Shown: positions 9,184 through 18,593, counted from the first letter of the stretch. The stretch: 64,000 nt of DNA from Bosea sp. F3-2 (GCF_008253865.1 NZ_CP042331.1:4925501-4989500); one strand, 5' to 3'. Made by a program: numbers and translations. The notes: a model not told the origin generated them from the letters alone.

Positions 9184-10713
9184 TCAGGGACTTGCCTTCG
9201 CCTCCGGCATGATCGGGGCTCGCTTCCAGGCCGCCCGCTCATCGAGTTCAGCTTCGAAGCGGCCGAAGATGACGCGGCCATGGTCCAACTTTCCGCCCTC
9301 CGGCAACCGCGAAAAGAAGTGCAGGTCGACCGGCCCCGGCTCCGGCTCGGGCAGGCGGGCGGTCAGCGAAAATGGCTTCAGCGGTTCAGCAAGTTCGACC
9401 CATTCGGTCGAGGCGAGAACCCCCACGCCTTGCTCCGCATCGTCCGCGCTGTGGCCGGGGCGGGTCGCGACGAGGCGCACCAGCAGCCGCGTCTTGCAGA
9501 GCCCGTCGTCGATCGTTGCCTCGCAGGATAGCGCCGCAAGGCCCGGTTTCGCCGGCAGGCTGATGCAAGCGGCGGAAGCCGGCGACGTTTTCAAGGGGCG
9601 CAGCAGCACCCGGCCGCGGTCGATATAGCCGAAATAGGGATAGGCCCAGGTCAGATCCCGGGTCGATCGCGCGGCCGCTACCGCCTGCTCCGGGATCGCG
9701 ATCACCGGATTGGCCGGCAGAGCCGCCACCCCGGCGCCTGTCGGCGCTTTGAGGTCGGGAATGCCACCCCAGAGCTTGAGTTCCAGCATCGCGCCGCTCG
9801 GAGCGTCTCCGGTCGACGTCACGCATGCGTACTCCCTGAGCAGGCCGACCGGCGCGCATGCGAGACGCGGCACCGTCGCCCCCCCGGAGGCATGGATACG
9901 CAATTCGAGCCCGCGCCCGGTCAGAGCCGAGGCGGATGGCAATCGCAATGGCAGCCAGCCGGTCTCCAGCTCGCGATAGGGCATACGCCAGCGCGCGATT
10001 TCCGCTTCCGTCTCCAGAATGACCAGCGCCACCTCGAGGAAGCCATCTCCGACACCTGGCGCAGCGGCATGGAGATCAATGCCGATAAAGCCGCGGGCGC
10101 CCATTGGCAGGCGCTGGCGAAGGCACGGCGACGAGCCGCCATCCGCCGCCCCGGCCGTCGGGACAGCCGCGTCGCCATTGGCGGCCGGTGTCTCGAAGAC
10201 GAGGCGCGGCGGCGCTGCACGAAGGTTCGCCAGCAACTCCTCGAGTTCCGGCGGGATGCGAATGGCATGCGCCCAGCTTTCGCGTAGGGCGGCCAGGTCT
10301 TCGATCAGCGTCTGGTTCAGCCGCGTCAAGCGAGCGACTTCGGCCAGAGAGCGTTCGATCAGTGCGGCGCGCAGTATTGCCGCGTCGCCATTGACGAAGA
10401 TCGGTTCCGCGCCACTTCCGCCGGTTTGCGACCACCAGTCCGCCAGACCGGCGATGGGAAGGGTGCTCTCCGGGCTCCAGACGGCCCAGACATTGGTGGG
10501 GGGCAGCTCGATCCTGCGCCGATCGGCCTCGACTGCGCCGCCATCCGCGACGGAGAGCATGAACTCGGCACCATCTGAGGTTTCGGCCACGAACCACCGC
10601 ATAGCATCGGCCGGCGGGGCGAAGGTCGTTGGCCGATCCCGAGGCGTCGCCACCAGGATTTTCGGGCTGCCATCATAGAGCAAGGGCAGCAGATCGGGAG
10701 AAGCATGCAACAT
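9184..10713 (-). CDS. Uncharacterised glycan-operon protein, paralogue of the product at 7322-8830
   Basis: The 509-residue protein matches its paralogue in layout: a short alpha/beta N-terminal part, a helical segment (about residues 115-160) and two beta-rich domains. Shared blocks are WRMPYRELETGWLPLRLP, LELRIHASGGATVPRL and VDLHFFSRLPEGG near the C-terminus. Sequence identity by eye is low, so the duplication is old. ATG 10713 overlaps the stop of the preceding glycosyltransferase gene (TGATG). No signal peptide or membrane segment is visible. One such protein sits beside each of the two large glycosyltransferases, which suggests partner proteins, for example acceptor-binding or polymerase-associated subunits. 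This function is inference. Confidence 0.72.
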   Translation of the reverse strand: MLHASPDLLPLLYDGSPKILVATPRDRPTTFAPPADAMRWFVAETSDGAEFMLSVADGGAVEADRRRIELPPTNVWAVWSPESTLPIAGLADWWSQTGGSGAEPIFVNGDAAILRAALIERSLAEVARLTRLNQTLIEDLAALRESWAHAIRIPPELEELLANLRAAPPRLVFETPAANGDAAVPTAGAADGGSSPCLRQRLPMGARGFIGIDLHAAAPGVGDGFLEVALVILETEAEIARWRMPYRELETGWLPLRLPSASALTGRGLELRIHASGGATVPRLACAPVGLLREYACVTSTGDAPSGAMLELKLWGGIPDLKAPTGAGVAALPANPVIAIPEQAVAAARSTRDLTWAYPYFGYIDRGRVLLRPLKTSPASAACISLPAKPGLAALSCEATIDDGLCKTRLLVRLVATRPGHSADDAEQGVGVLASTEWVELAEPLKPFSLTARLPEPEPGPVDLHFFSRLPEGGKLDHGRVIFGRFEAELDERAAWKRAPIMPEAKASP

Positions 10714-12779
10714 CAGACGGAGACCTTCTCCCGTTGGATTCCCGACATCGTCAGGTCGAGGCTCGAGGGCGCAGCGGCGCGAACCCCGGCAGTGTCGGAC
10801 CGGAGGCGCAGTTTTCTCGCTGGAATGCCGAAGGCCCGGCAGAGATGCAGCATCTCTTCGGTACCCAGCAGGATTGCGTCATAGGCCTGCTCGAAGGCGG
10901 AGCAGGCGGTGACCATATCCAAGGCCGACTGGTTCTCCTGCGGCACGAGAAGAGCCCAGGTCTCGACCTTCAGCCGCCGGAGGGCGCCGGCGATCTGATG
11001 CAGCACGGGGCTCCCGACCGAAACGACGCGGGAATAGGCGGCCAGCGTCGCCAGCGCCGATTGCCCGTCGCGCCCTTCCAGAAGCGGCAGGCTCGTCCCG
11101 AGATAGCTCCGACGCGTCCTCGCTCCGGCGCCGCACAGCGAGTCGAGCGGCAGCGACACGATCTCGCGGAAGGTCTCCAAGGTCTCGGCTGCGCTCGATA
11201 ACTGCGCCCCAAAGGTAACAAGATGTGGAACACATCCCTCTGCCCGTAGCGCCTCTGCCAGCCGTGCGGCTGCAGCGATGGCGGCGGGGGTGGCTTCGTC
11301 TACGACCAACGCGACGCTTCGATCCAATGCGGCGGCCGGAAAGGCGGATGGCGTCTCGAACAGCTCGGGGTAGAAATCGCGCGGGACGGCCGCCCGCGCG
11401 CGATACCGATCGTGCTCGGCGGCGCGCCAAAGCGCGCGGCCTTCGCGTGCTGACACCTCGTTCAGCCTGCGCTGCAGGGACGCAAGGCCCTCGGCGGCCG
11501 ATCGTGGCGCTGCGCCTGCATCCGCGCAGCCGATCTCCAGATCGAAGAAGCGACCGCCGAGCGGTTTGACGGCGTGCCAGTGATTGCCGGTGGCGAAGGC
11601 GCCGTCCGGAAATTGCTGTGCCAGCAGCGCTCCGGCCTCGATCGCCAGGATCTGAGCGGTCTCCGGCGGGGACGGGATATGCTGCGCCGTGAATCGGCTG
11701 GCCGAGGCGGCACGCCAGCTCATCGTCCGATGCTGCGAGGGGCGGAGCGTGATCGAGCATGCTGCGATCGCGGCGTGCATCACCGCGCATTCGAGGGTCC
11801 ACAGCACGCCGGAGAGCAGGCGCCAATCCGCCAGTGTGTCGTAGAGTGTCTGATCCATCAGGATCAGGTGGCCAGGGCAATGCCCATAGTCGGGCCGCTC
11901 GGCGGCTCGCATCAGGCGGACGAGATAGTCGTCGAGTGCGATGAGTTCGCTCGTCCCGGCAGCGGTCATGCATCGGACCAAGCCGGTGTCGGGATGGTGA
12001 ACGGCGTAGCGCGTTCGCGCCTCGATCTCCAGTCGCAGCACGGACTTCACGTTGTAGAGCTGTGCGTGCTTGCCGCGAATGTAGTTGAGGATCGGAGCGA
12101 AATCGCGCTCGGCCTCGACCAGCATGCTCTCGCCGCGTCGGCGATAGCGAAAGCCGGCATCGGCGACATGAACGCCGCGAAATCCCTTGCCGAGCCCCTG
12201 CAGCCAGAAGTCCCAATCCTCGACGCCCTTGCGCATGGCCGTGTCGAATCGGGCGCCGGCATCGAGCATGCGTCGCGAGACCGTGCTGCCGGCCTCGCAG
12301 AAACTGCGGAACAGATGCTCCAGCGGCGAATAGGGGCCCGACATGTCGCTGAAACTCGCAAACCCGAACTTGTCGACGTCGGCATAGGCCCAGCCGATGG
12401 TCTCGTCGGAGGAGCGCAGCGCGTCGACCATGCGCTGCAGCAGCAGAGGTCCGATGTGGTTGTCGGAATCCAGAAAATAGACCGCCTCCAGCGCAGGAAA
12501 TGCCGCGAGAGCGAATTCCAGGCCCGAGTTCCGGGCTGCGCTGAGGCCTCCATTGGCCTTCTTCAGATAGAAGACCTTGCCCGGATAGGCTGCCGCGAAG
12601 TTGAGGCAAATCTCGTGGGTTTCAGGCGAGAGGCAGCCATCGTTGACGACTACGACTGCGAAGGCGAATTCCGTCTTCTGAGCGATGGCAGTGTGAAGTG
12701 CCTCCGCGGCCAGCCCGGGCTGGCCGTAGGTGGGGACGAGGATGACCGCCCGCACGTCCGCTTCCATCATGCCACTCAC
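10713..12779 (-). CDS. GT2 glycosyltransferase with truncated GT4-like C-terminus
   Basis: The 688-residue protein starts with a family-2 GT-A domain: VILVPTYGQ, GLSAARNSGLE, YFLDSDNHIG (the DxD-like site) and VEDWDFWLQG. After a linker, residues about 500-680 resemble the acceptor half of the GT4 module in the 896-residue protein: FEQAYDAILLGTEEMLHLCRAFGIP aligns with its FEHAYDAFLTCSEQLKSYLHSFGVP region. The protein then ends, without the donor-binding half or the E-rich GT4 motif. GTG 12779 is chosen because GGAG lies just upstream; ATG 12815 in a TGATG overlap is the alternative. The GT2 half should be active; the tail may be a relic or a protein-interaction module. Confidence 0.8.
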   Translation of the reverse strand: MSGMMEADVRAVILVPTYGQPGLAAEALHTAIAQKTEFAFAVVVVNDGCLSPETHEICLNFAAAYPGKVFYLKKANGGLSAARNSGLEFALAAFPALEAVYFLDSDNHIGPLLLQRMVDALRSSDETIGWAYADVDKFGFASFSDMSGPYSPLEHLFRSFCEAGSTVSRRMLDAGARFDTAMRKGVEDWDFWLQGLGKGFRGVHVADAGFRYRRRGESMLVEAERDFAPILNYIRGKHAQLYNVKSVLRLEIEARTRYAVHHPDTGLVRCMTAAGTSELIALDDYLVRLMRAAERPDYGHCPGHLILMDQTLYDTLADWRLLSGVLWTLECAVMHAAIAACSITLRPSQHRTMSWRAASASRFTAQHIPSPPETAQILAIEAGALLAQQFPDGAFATGNHWHAVKPLGGRFFDLEIGCADAGAAPRSAAEGLASLQRRLNEVSAREGRALWRAAEHDRYRARAAVPRDFYPELFETPSAFPAAALDRSVALVVDEATPAAIAAAARLAEALRAEGCVPHLVTFGAQLSSAAETLETFREIVSLPLDSLCGAGARTRRSYLGTSLPLLEGRDGQSALATLAAYSRVVSVGSPVLHQIAGALRRLKVETWALLVPQENQSALDMVTACSAFEQAYDAILLGTEEMLHLCRAFGIPARKLRLRSDTAGVRAAAPSSLDLTMSGIQREKVSV

Positions 12780-12814
12780 GCCCTGCTCCTGCGATCTTGA
12801 GATCCTGCGCCGCA

Positions 12815-13801
12815 TCAAACGAGCCGTGCGCTCTGCCTGGCTGCCATCCAGCGTGCAGTGCTACGTAAGCCGTCGTGCCAGGCGCATTGGGGCTGCCAAG
12901 GCGTCTCCCGGGTGATCAGCGAGATATCGAGGATATTGACCGGTACGTCCGCCGCGCGTCCGGCGCGATAGATTCGCTCGAGGTGGCCGGTACCGGCGAT
13001 GGCCTCGATATCGCTCGCCACCTGATTGATGCTGAGGCCCGTCCCCGATCCGACATTCATGACGCGGTGCGGACCGTCATAGGTCGCAGCCAACAGAAAG
13101 GCCGAGACGACGTCGTCGATGTGAACGAAATCGCGCACGATTTCGCCCGTGCCCCAGATTTCGAGCGGCTTGCCGGCAAGAGCATGGTCGAGCATCGCCG
13201 CGACGACGCCTTGGCGCTTCAAAGGCGACTGCAGCGGGCCATAGGCGTTGGCGATGCGCAGGGCGAAATATTCGAGCCCGTAGAGATGATGATACAGGGC
13301 GAGGTATTTCTCGATTGCAAGCTTGCCAACGCCATAGGCCGACATCGGATCGGTAGGTGCGGCTTCCGGGATCGGATACCGGTCGGTCGGGCCATAGACG
13401 GTGCCGCCGGATGAAGCGAAGACGATGCGTCGGACGGCGGCGACGTTGCAGATGTCCAGGAGGCGTAACGTACCGAGGACGCTCGTCTCGAGATCGGAAG
13501 TCGGCTTCTGGCCGGGGTGTCCGGGCACGGAACCGCTCAGAAGATGGAAGACGATCTCCTGCCCCCGCGCCGCTTCAGCGACCGCCGCAGGATCTTCGAA
13601 ATGCCCGCAGCTCCAATGGACCCGTTCGTCCAGCTCATTTGGATTGGCCAGGCTGCGCCCGAAGGCCCGGACCACGGCGCCTTGGCGGATCAGGGCATTG
13701 GCCAGGTGGACACCGAGAAAGCCACCGCCTCCCATGACAAGGCATCGGGTGCCGTCGAGTCTTGGAAAATCGGTATTGGCGATCAGCATGTCTATCCGCA
13801 T
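12815..13801 (-). CDS. NAD-dependent epimerase/dehydratase (extended SDR)
   Basis: The 328-residue protein has the extended short-chain dehydrogenase layout: VMGGGGFLGVHLA (glycine-rich NAD site), a catalytic SSGGTVYG strand, YGVGK as the YxxxK pair and RIANAYGP plus DFVHIDDVV in the substrate domain. It resembles UDP-glucose 4-epimerase-like enzymes and probably makes a nucleotide sugar for the glycan assembled by this operon. It is the first gene of the minus-strand unit. The start is taken as ATG 13801; an in-frame TTG at 13828 and ATG 13789 are possible because no site has a strong ribosome-binding sequence. The exact sugar cannot be read from sequence. Confidence 0.82.
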   Translation of the reverse strand: MRIDMLIANTDFPRLDGTRCLVMGGGGFLGVHLANALIRQGAVVRAFGRSLANPNELDERVHWSCGHFEDPAAVAEAARGQEIVFHLLSGSVPGHPGQKPTSDLETSVLGTLRLLDICNVAAVRRIVFASSGGTVYGPTDRYPIPEAAPTDPMSAYGVGKLAIEKYLALYHHLYGLEYFALRIANAYGPLQSPLKRQGVVAAMLDHALAGKPLEIWGTGEIVRDFVHIDDVVSAFLLAATYDGPHRVMNVGSGTGLSINQVASDIEAIAGTGHLERIYRAGRAADVPVNILDISLITRETPWQPQCAWHDGLRSTARWMAARQSARLV

Positions 13802-14010
13802 ATTCGGTGGGAGAGAGGGGTTAGGCAATGATTCTCAAAGCACTAAACGGGCCATGTCCGATTTATTTCAAGATTCATTCTAATTTAGATCCAATTGATC
13901 GGTGCGTTGTCTCGAATTTTGATTTCATAACGCTGTGGTTCGAGAGGCATAACTTAGATATTCTAGTGCAGAGCGAATGCGTCATGAATACGACGCGGTG
14001 CGGCGAGCCG
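13802..14010 (-). promoter_or_regulatory. AT-rich leader of the glycan operon
   Basis: The stretch upstream of the epimerase gene, mainly 13830-13980, is clearly richer in A and T than the coding DNA on its left. It is the natural place for the promoter that drives the minus-strand operon. I do not claim specific -35 and -10 boxes. Confidence 0.4.
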
Positions 14011-14019
14011 CCTGACGCT

Positions 14020-14177
14020 ATCGAAGAGTTCACCCGGCTCGATAACCGCGGCGCGACCGCGAACAAGGCCTCGGGCACGCCATCGTCCGGCGTCCGGCCG
14101 TGCAGCTCGATCCTCCGATCGGCTCGCGCTCAGATCCCGGCAAGGGCTCGACTTTCTCGGTGTGGGTCCCGAGCTGA
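14020..14177 (+). pseudogene. Relic of a histidine kinase C-terminus
   Basis: Two plus-strand frames together spell the end of a histidine-kinase ATPase domain. One reads IEEFTRLDN, matching the usual EEFxQLDN block; after a frame change another reads RSDPGKGSTFSVWVP followed by TGA at 14175-14177, matching the G2 box and the last strand. The DHp and most of the ATPase domain are absent. It is a small gene fragment in decayed DNA and cannot make a working kinase. The match rests on motif order read by eye. Confidence 0.55.
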
Positions 14178-14632
14178 TCCGCTGCTGGCCAGCTCCGCGC
14201 CTACTCAGGAGCGGAAGAAGGGATCACCGCAGGCCATTATTGATATGCCGACCGCTTGTCCCGCATGTCGGCAAAAGAATTTGGACATGCGGGCTCTGAC
14301 TGTCGGCTTGTAGGCGGTGGCGCAATGTCCAGTTGTGGCGCGTTTTTTGCCAGGGTGGCTGGCCCTTCCTGGGCTTTGACTAGCCCATAGCAAGCGTGCC
14401 GTTGTGACGGGCATGTACCCAGGGGCGTGGGTAATGCAGATCTTGGCGTCGCCATAGTGCCGCTATCCGATGACTTGCGGAAAGTGCAACCAAGCGAGAC
14501 TCAGGGCCGAGTTTGTTCTCAGCCCCACACTCGGTCACGCGCAATTTGAGTCCATGTGGTTGCGTCCCCTGTGGCTATGCCCTTTCCGTTGGCTGGCGCT
14601 GCCTGCGCGCCAGTCTGGAAAGCCGAGGGCGC
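14178..14632. other. Intergenic stretch, nothing recognised
   Basis: Short frames on both strands have no ribosome-binding site, family motif or plausible neighbour, so none is called. The flanking fragments suggest that this is decayed DNA. Confidence 0.5.
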
Positions 14633-15285
14633 TTACGCCAGCAACCTTGGTAGCGGAACGACCTCCACGCCCGCCTGCGCGAGGCGCTCACGCAGGACGG
14701 TCATAACCCCGACCGCTGTCGGCTCGTCGCCATGGATGCAGAAGGTGTGGACCTCCGCCGGGATGCGCTTGCCGGAGGTGCTGATCAGGGCCTTCTCCTC
14801 AATGATGCTGAGGACCTGCCGCGCGGCCTGCTCCGGATCGTGGATCACGGCATCGTCGCGCTCGCGCGATGCCATCTTGCCGTTGTCGTCATAGACGCGG
14901 TCGACATAGGCTTCGTTGGCGACCCGTAGTCCGAGCTGCTGCCCGTCTTTCGTCATCTGCGAACCAGCATTGGCGACGTAGATCAGCTCGCGGTTGGCCG
15001 CCTTGATGCCGCGGCCGATGGCGAGCGCGTAGTCGAGATCGTCATGCGCCATATTGTTGAGCGCGCCGTGCGGCTTGACATGCGTCACTTGCCCGCCTTG
15101 CGTCTGCGCAAGCGCGATCAGAGCCCCGATCTGGTAGGTAACGAGGTATTCGAGGTCCTGTGGACGCATGCGGATCTGGCGCCGGCCGAAGCCCCAGACA
15201 TCGTTGAATCCCGGATGGGCACCGATCGAAACGCCATATCTTGCGATGCCCATCGGCACGGAGCCCCCAGGCCGGTTTACAATAT
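14633..15285 (-). pseudogene. 5'-truncated LamB/YcsF (5-oxoprolinase subunit A-type) gene
   Basis: From about 15285 downwards the frame reads as the LamB/YcsF family: GVSIGAHPGFNDVWGFGRR, YQIGALIALAQ, THVKPHGALNNMA, NEAYVDRVY and EVHTFCIHGDEP, through to a normal stop. Full-length members have about 50 more residues with the start NADLGE/NxACGFHAGD region; here these are missing. The lost part is replaced by the frame of an IS3-type transposase fragment, so the open frame that runs to 15427 is an artefact of the join. PxpA-type proteins need partners PxpB and PxpC, which are absent. The gene is probably dead. Confidence 0.75.
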
Positions 15286-15428
15286 TCCCACGGCGAGCCC
15301 GGCTCGATAGACGCAGTTTTAGCTCCGACCGCGGCGATCCAGTCGCGCACGGCCTTGGCGATGAACTCTGGACGTTGTCGGAGCGAACGAGCCTCGGCAC
15401 GCCTTGTAGGATGAAGAGGTCCGTCAAT
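15286..15428 (-). mobile_element. IS3-family transposase fragment
   Basis: On the minus strand one frame gives LQGVPRLVRSDN, and after a frameshift another gives VRDWIAAVGAKTASIEPGSPWE. These two pieces are consecutive parts of the integrase core of IS3-family OrfB (usually RSDNGPEF..., IEPGSPWENGYCESFN). The fragment stops where the LamB/YcsF sequence begins, and no ends or inverted repeats remain. It is a dead remnant that marks a past insertion or deletion. Confidence 0.75.
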
Positions 15429-15440
15429 GTCGCTCTACAA

Positions 15441-16373
15441 TTACTTCTTCGACGGCGTGTCGCCAGCTTCTAAGGCTGGGAGAGCATTGGGAATCTGCAT
15501 TGCAAAAGTGACTTTACAGCGAATACCCGCTGGCAGCGTCAAATGCGGGTTCGGCAAAGCCAGGCGCACCCCGAACGTACCGCTCGCGGCGTCGAGTACA
15601 TGGTCGACCACGGTAACAAGCGCAATATGGACACCGCCGATCGGCCGCTCCGGACGCACCTCGGCCTTGCTGCCGATACGGATTCGTCCGAAGTAAGCGG
15701 AGGGTACGAAGACTTCAACTCTCAACGGATCGATCTGCGCGAGCGTGAGAACCGGACTCTGGTCGTTACGATACTCGCCCGGAACAAGGAGGCGCTCGAC
15801 CACCACACCGTCGATCGGGCTTCGCAGCGTTCGTTGATTCAATACTTCTTCCGCGTGGGCCACTTCGAGACGGGCGATACTCAAATTGAGGCGCGCTTCC
15901 TTAAGTTGCTGCTCGGCAACATCGACCTCCGCTTCCGTTTCTTGAAGAGAAGCAAGCGAGCTAACCGCCCTGGTATGGAGTTTATTCAATCGCTCATATT
16001 TGCTACGCAGAAATTGCACACGCGCCTCAGCGGATTTGACTGCCGCGTCATTGGTCGCTCGGGCGCGCGCGAGCGCCAGATTCGCCACCTCAATGCCATC
16101 CTCGATCTTGCCGACGGCCTGGCCTTGACGGACGATATCGCCCCGGTCGACGTCAAGGCGTGCGATCAATCCGACCACAGGGCTCGCGAGTTTGACGACC
16201 TGTTGCGGCTCGATCACGCATTCAAACTCCTGTCCAGCGACAGGCAGCACTGCCGGTGTCTGCGGCCTCGCTGGAGAAGCAGTCAGGAAGAGTCCCAGCG
16301 GCCACCACGCACAGCAGGCGATGCAACGAATCCACTGAAGTCTATGGAAAACTTTGCCCCTTGATGCCCCCAT
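15441..16373 (-). CDS. Periplasmic adaptor (HlyD/MFP family) with signal peptide
   Basis: The 310-residue protein starts with a signal peptide (WWPLGLFLTASPARP). The mature part has a membrane-fusion-protein layout: a biotinyl-lipoyl half (VVGLIARLDVDRGDIVRQGQAVGKI), a long coiled-coil hairpin (about residues 95-180), the second half (LRSPIDGVVVERLLVPGEY) and a beta-barrel region. The start is ATG 16373; an in-frame ATG 15 bp upstream is possible. It is divergent from the GAF-HlyD gene across a 291-bp gap and has no inner-membrane pump beside it. It may link the export apparatus encoded at 16.7-23 kb to an outer-membrane channel encoded elsewhere; that link is inference. Confidence 0.8.
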   Translation of the reverse strand: MGASRGKVFHRLQWIRCIACCAWWPLGLFLTASPARPQTPAVLPVAGQEFECVIEPQQVVKLASPVVGLIARLDVDRGDIVRQGQAVGKIEDGIEVANLALARARATNDAAVKSAEARVQFLRSKYERLNKLHTRAVSSLASLQETEAEVDVAEQQLKEARLNLSIARLEVAHAEEVLNQRTLRSPIDGVVVERLLVPGEYRNDQSPVLTLAQIDPLRVEVFVPSAYFGRIRIGSKAEVRPERPIGGVHIALVTVVDHVLDAASGTFGVRLALPNPHLTLPAGIRCKVTFAMQIPNALPALEAGDTPSKK

Positions 16374-16664
16374 GCGTAATCCCGCCATGCAGTTTGCGAT
16401 TGGCTTCACGCTTCCAAGCTCTAACCGTGGCAACCATGATCATATAATATATGGCATCTCTCTTTGACTCATTCAAACGAGCGAGCCTAAGATCAAGTGC
16501 TAGATTTGCGAGACACGGCATCGTAATCGCAGGCAGATCGCAGTTTTCGAACGAGGATCAGACAGAAGGTCAGCATCGTTGCCCATCCTCGTCGGACGAC
16601 AGGGAAAGGCGGCCGCTACGGAGTGTAGGCAGTATCAATTGTCGACGCGCTTTGGACGCAACAC
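16374..16664. promoter_or_regulatory. Divergent promoter region of the export locus
   Basis: The gap between two divergent genes has an AT-rich core at about 16436-16520. On the plus strand TTGACT at 16464 and CTAAGA at 16487 are 17 bp apart, a weak match to a housekeeping promoter. The minus strand has TATATTATATG near 16450. Both genes probably start here. Confidence 0.35.
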
Positions 16665-18584
16665 ATGTCTGAGCCAGACCGAGGCCGAGCGGCGAACGCG
16701 GACCCACCGCTCCAGTTGCACGTGGTACCGGCAGAGCCGTCCACATCGCCGCACTGGCGCGGACTGCTGGATGCGGGCAATGAAGCGGCGTTTGGCTCTA
16801 CCTGGCTTGCGCTGCAATGCAGTCGCATCGCGGGCGTTGCCGCAGGTCTGCTGCTCATCCGACCGGTCCATTCAGACGCGCAATGCCTGTCCCTGACATG
16901 GCCAGCGCGTGACATCCAGGTCAGTGACCTTTCGCGGCTCGCCGAACAGGCTTTTGCAGAGCGCCGTGTCGTCGTAGCCCCCGGTCGCGTTGGCCCTGAA
17001 GCCAGTCCCGCGCAACATGTTGCTCTTATCGTCGCCCTGCCGCTCGGTGCGACCACGCCAATCGCTGCCGCAGCCATAGCCTTGACGACGACCGCCGGCG
17101 TATCCGCCGTCGCCCCGGAAACGGTTGCCGAACAATTGCGCTGGGGTGCGGGCTGGCTCGAGACCTTGCCTTGGGCGCGGCGCGCCAAGGATCTTTCGCT
17201 TGATGTTGCGCGCGCCGCATCGTGCCTCGATCTCCTCGCAACGGTCGGGGCTCAACCGCGACTGCCAGAGGCGGGGATCAGCATCGTGAACGAGCTTGCA
17301 ACGCGTCTGCGATGCGATCGGGTATCGATGGGCGTGGTCAAGCGGAATGGTACCGTCCGCCTCCAGGCGATGTCGCATTCCGCCAGCTTCAAACACGAGA
17401 GCCACCTGGCGGATTCAATCGAAAACGCCATGGATGAAGCGGTCGAGCAGTCCCGTTGCGTCGCTTATCCGCTGCTGCCCGTGATGGAATACGCCGTGCA
17501 CATTGCTCATCAGGCACTGGCAGAGGGCTCAAAAACCGTTGGTGCAACGACCATGTCCGTTGTGCTGAATGGTAACCACGGGGAGCCGATCGGCGCGCTC
17601 ACCTTCGAACGCCACCGAGCCGAGCCCTTCACCGCGGATACACTGCAATTGGCGGAAGCCATCGCAGCTCTGTTAGGGCCGCAAATCGGGTTGCAGTTGC
17701 GAGCGAACAGATGGGTCGCCGGGCGTCTGATCGATCGCCTCCGCGACGGGGCCGATGCGCTGTTCGGCCCACGGCGACCGGGCTTCAAGCTCGCCGCCAT
17801 CGCTGTGGCGGCGCTCGCACTAACCGCAGCCTTCGCGCATGGCGAGCACCGCATCACCGCAAAGTCGGTACTCGAAGCTGAGCTGCAACGCGCGGCCATA
17901 GCCCCGTTCGATGGATACATTCGGACCGTTCCCGTTCGTGCCGGCGATACCGTGCAGAGCGGTGATCTCCTGGTCGCGCTTGAGGATCGCGACCTCGTTC
18001 TCGATCGCTTGAAGTGGCGCGCTGAGCGCGACAAGCTGCTGCAGCGGCATCGGGAAGCGCTCGCCAAGCACGATCGCAACAATCTTGTCCTCCTTGAGCC
18101 GCAGATCCGCCAGGCCGAGTCGCAGTTGGAACTCGCAAACGAGAAGCTCGTCCGAGCACGCATCCTTGCCCCCTTCGACGGCATCGTCGTGTCGGGAGAT
18201 CTGAGTCAGATGCTCGGCTCGCCGGTGGAAAAAGGTAAAATCCTGTTCGAGATCGCTCCGCTGGATGCTTATCGCCTGATCGTTCAGGTCGATGAGCGCG
18301 ACGTGCGTTATGTCGCGGTCGGACAGAGCGGCACCGTCGCCCTCGCGGGCCAGCCCGGCAATCTGCTGCCGCTGACCTTGAGCAAGATCACGCCGGTGAC
18401 GGTCGCCGAGGAGGGACGCAATTCCTTCCGGATCGAGGCCCGCCTGTCGGAACCTGGCCTACATCTGCGCCCCGGGATGGAAGGCGTCGCCAAGATCGAA
18501 ACCGGACGACGCTCGCTCGTATGGATCTGGATGCACCCTGTTTTCGATTGGCTACATCTTGCTGCATGGAAGTACCTGCCCTGA
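16665..18584 (+). CDS. GAF-domain protein with membrane anchor and HlyD adaptor domain
   Basis: The 639-residue protein joins three parts. Residues about 1-350 are cytoplasmic and include a GAF-like domain (ELATRLRCDRVSMGVV ... ALTFER). A membrane segment follows at about 374-393 (LAAIAVAALALTAAFA). Residues about 400-630 are a HlyD/RND adaptor: FDGYIRTVPVRAGDTVQSGD, a coiled coil, then APFDGIVVSGDLS and barrel strands with RPGMEGVAKIE. A sensor domain inside plus an adaptor outside suggests signal- or ligand-controlled export. The next gene begins 9 bp later, so they form one operon. The architecture is clear; what the GAF domain binds is unknown. Confidence 0.8.
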   Translation: MSEPDRGRAANADPPLQLHVVPAEPSTSPHWRGLLDAGNEAAFGSTWLALQCSRIAGVAAGLLLIRPVHSDAQCLSLTWPARDIQVSDLSRLAEQAFAERRVVVAPGRVGPEASPAQHVALIVALPLGATTPIAAAAIALTTTAGVSAVAPETVAEQLRWGAGWLETLPWARRAKDLSLDVARAASCLDLLATVGAQPRLPEAGISIVNELATRLRCDRVSMGVVKRNGTVRLQAMSHSASFKHESHLADSIENAMDEAVEQSRCVAYPLLPVMEYAVHIAHQALAEGSKTVGATTMSVVLNGNHGEPIGALTFERHRAEPFTADTLQLAEAIAALLGPQIGLQLRANRWVAGRLIDRLRDGADALFGPRRPGFKLAAIAVAALALTAAFAHGEHRITAKSVLEAELQRAAIAPFDGYIRTVPVRAGDTVQSGDLLVALEDRDLVLDRLKWRAERDKLLQRHREALAKHDRNNLVLLEPQIRQAESQLELANEKLVRARILAPFDGIVVSGDLSQMLGSPVEKGKILFEIAPLDAYRLIVQVDERDVRYVAVGQSGTVALAGQPGNLLPLTLSKITPVTVAEEGRNSFRIEARLSEPGLHLRPGMEGVAKIETGRRSLVWIWMHPVFDWLHLAAWKYLP

Positions 18585-18593
18585 GACGCCGAC

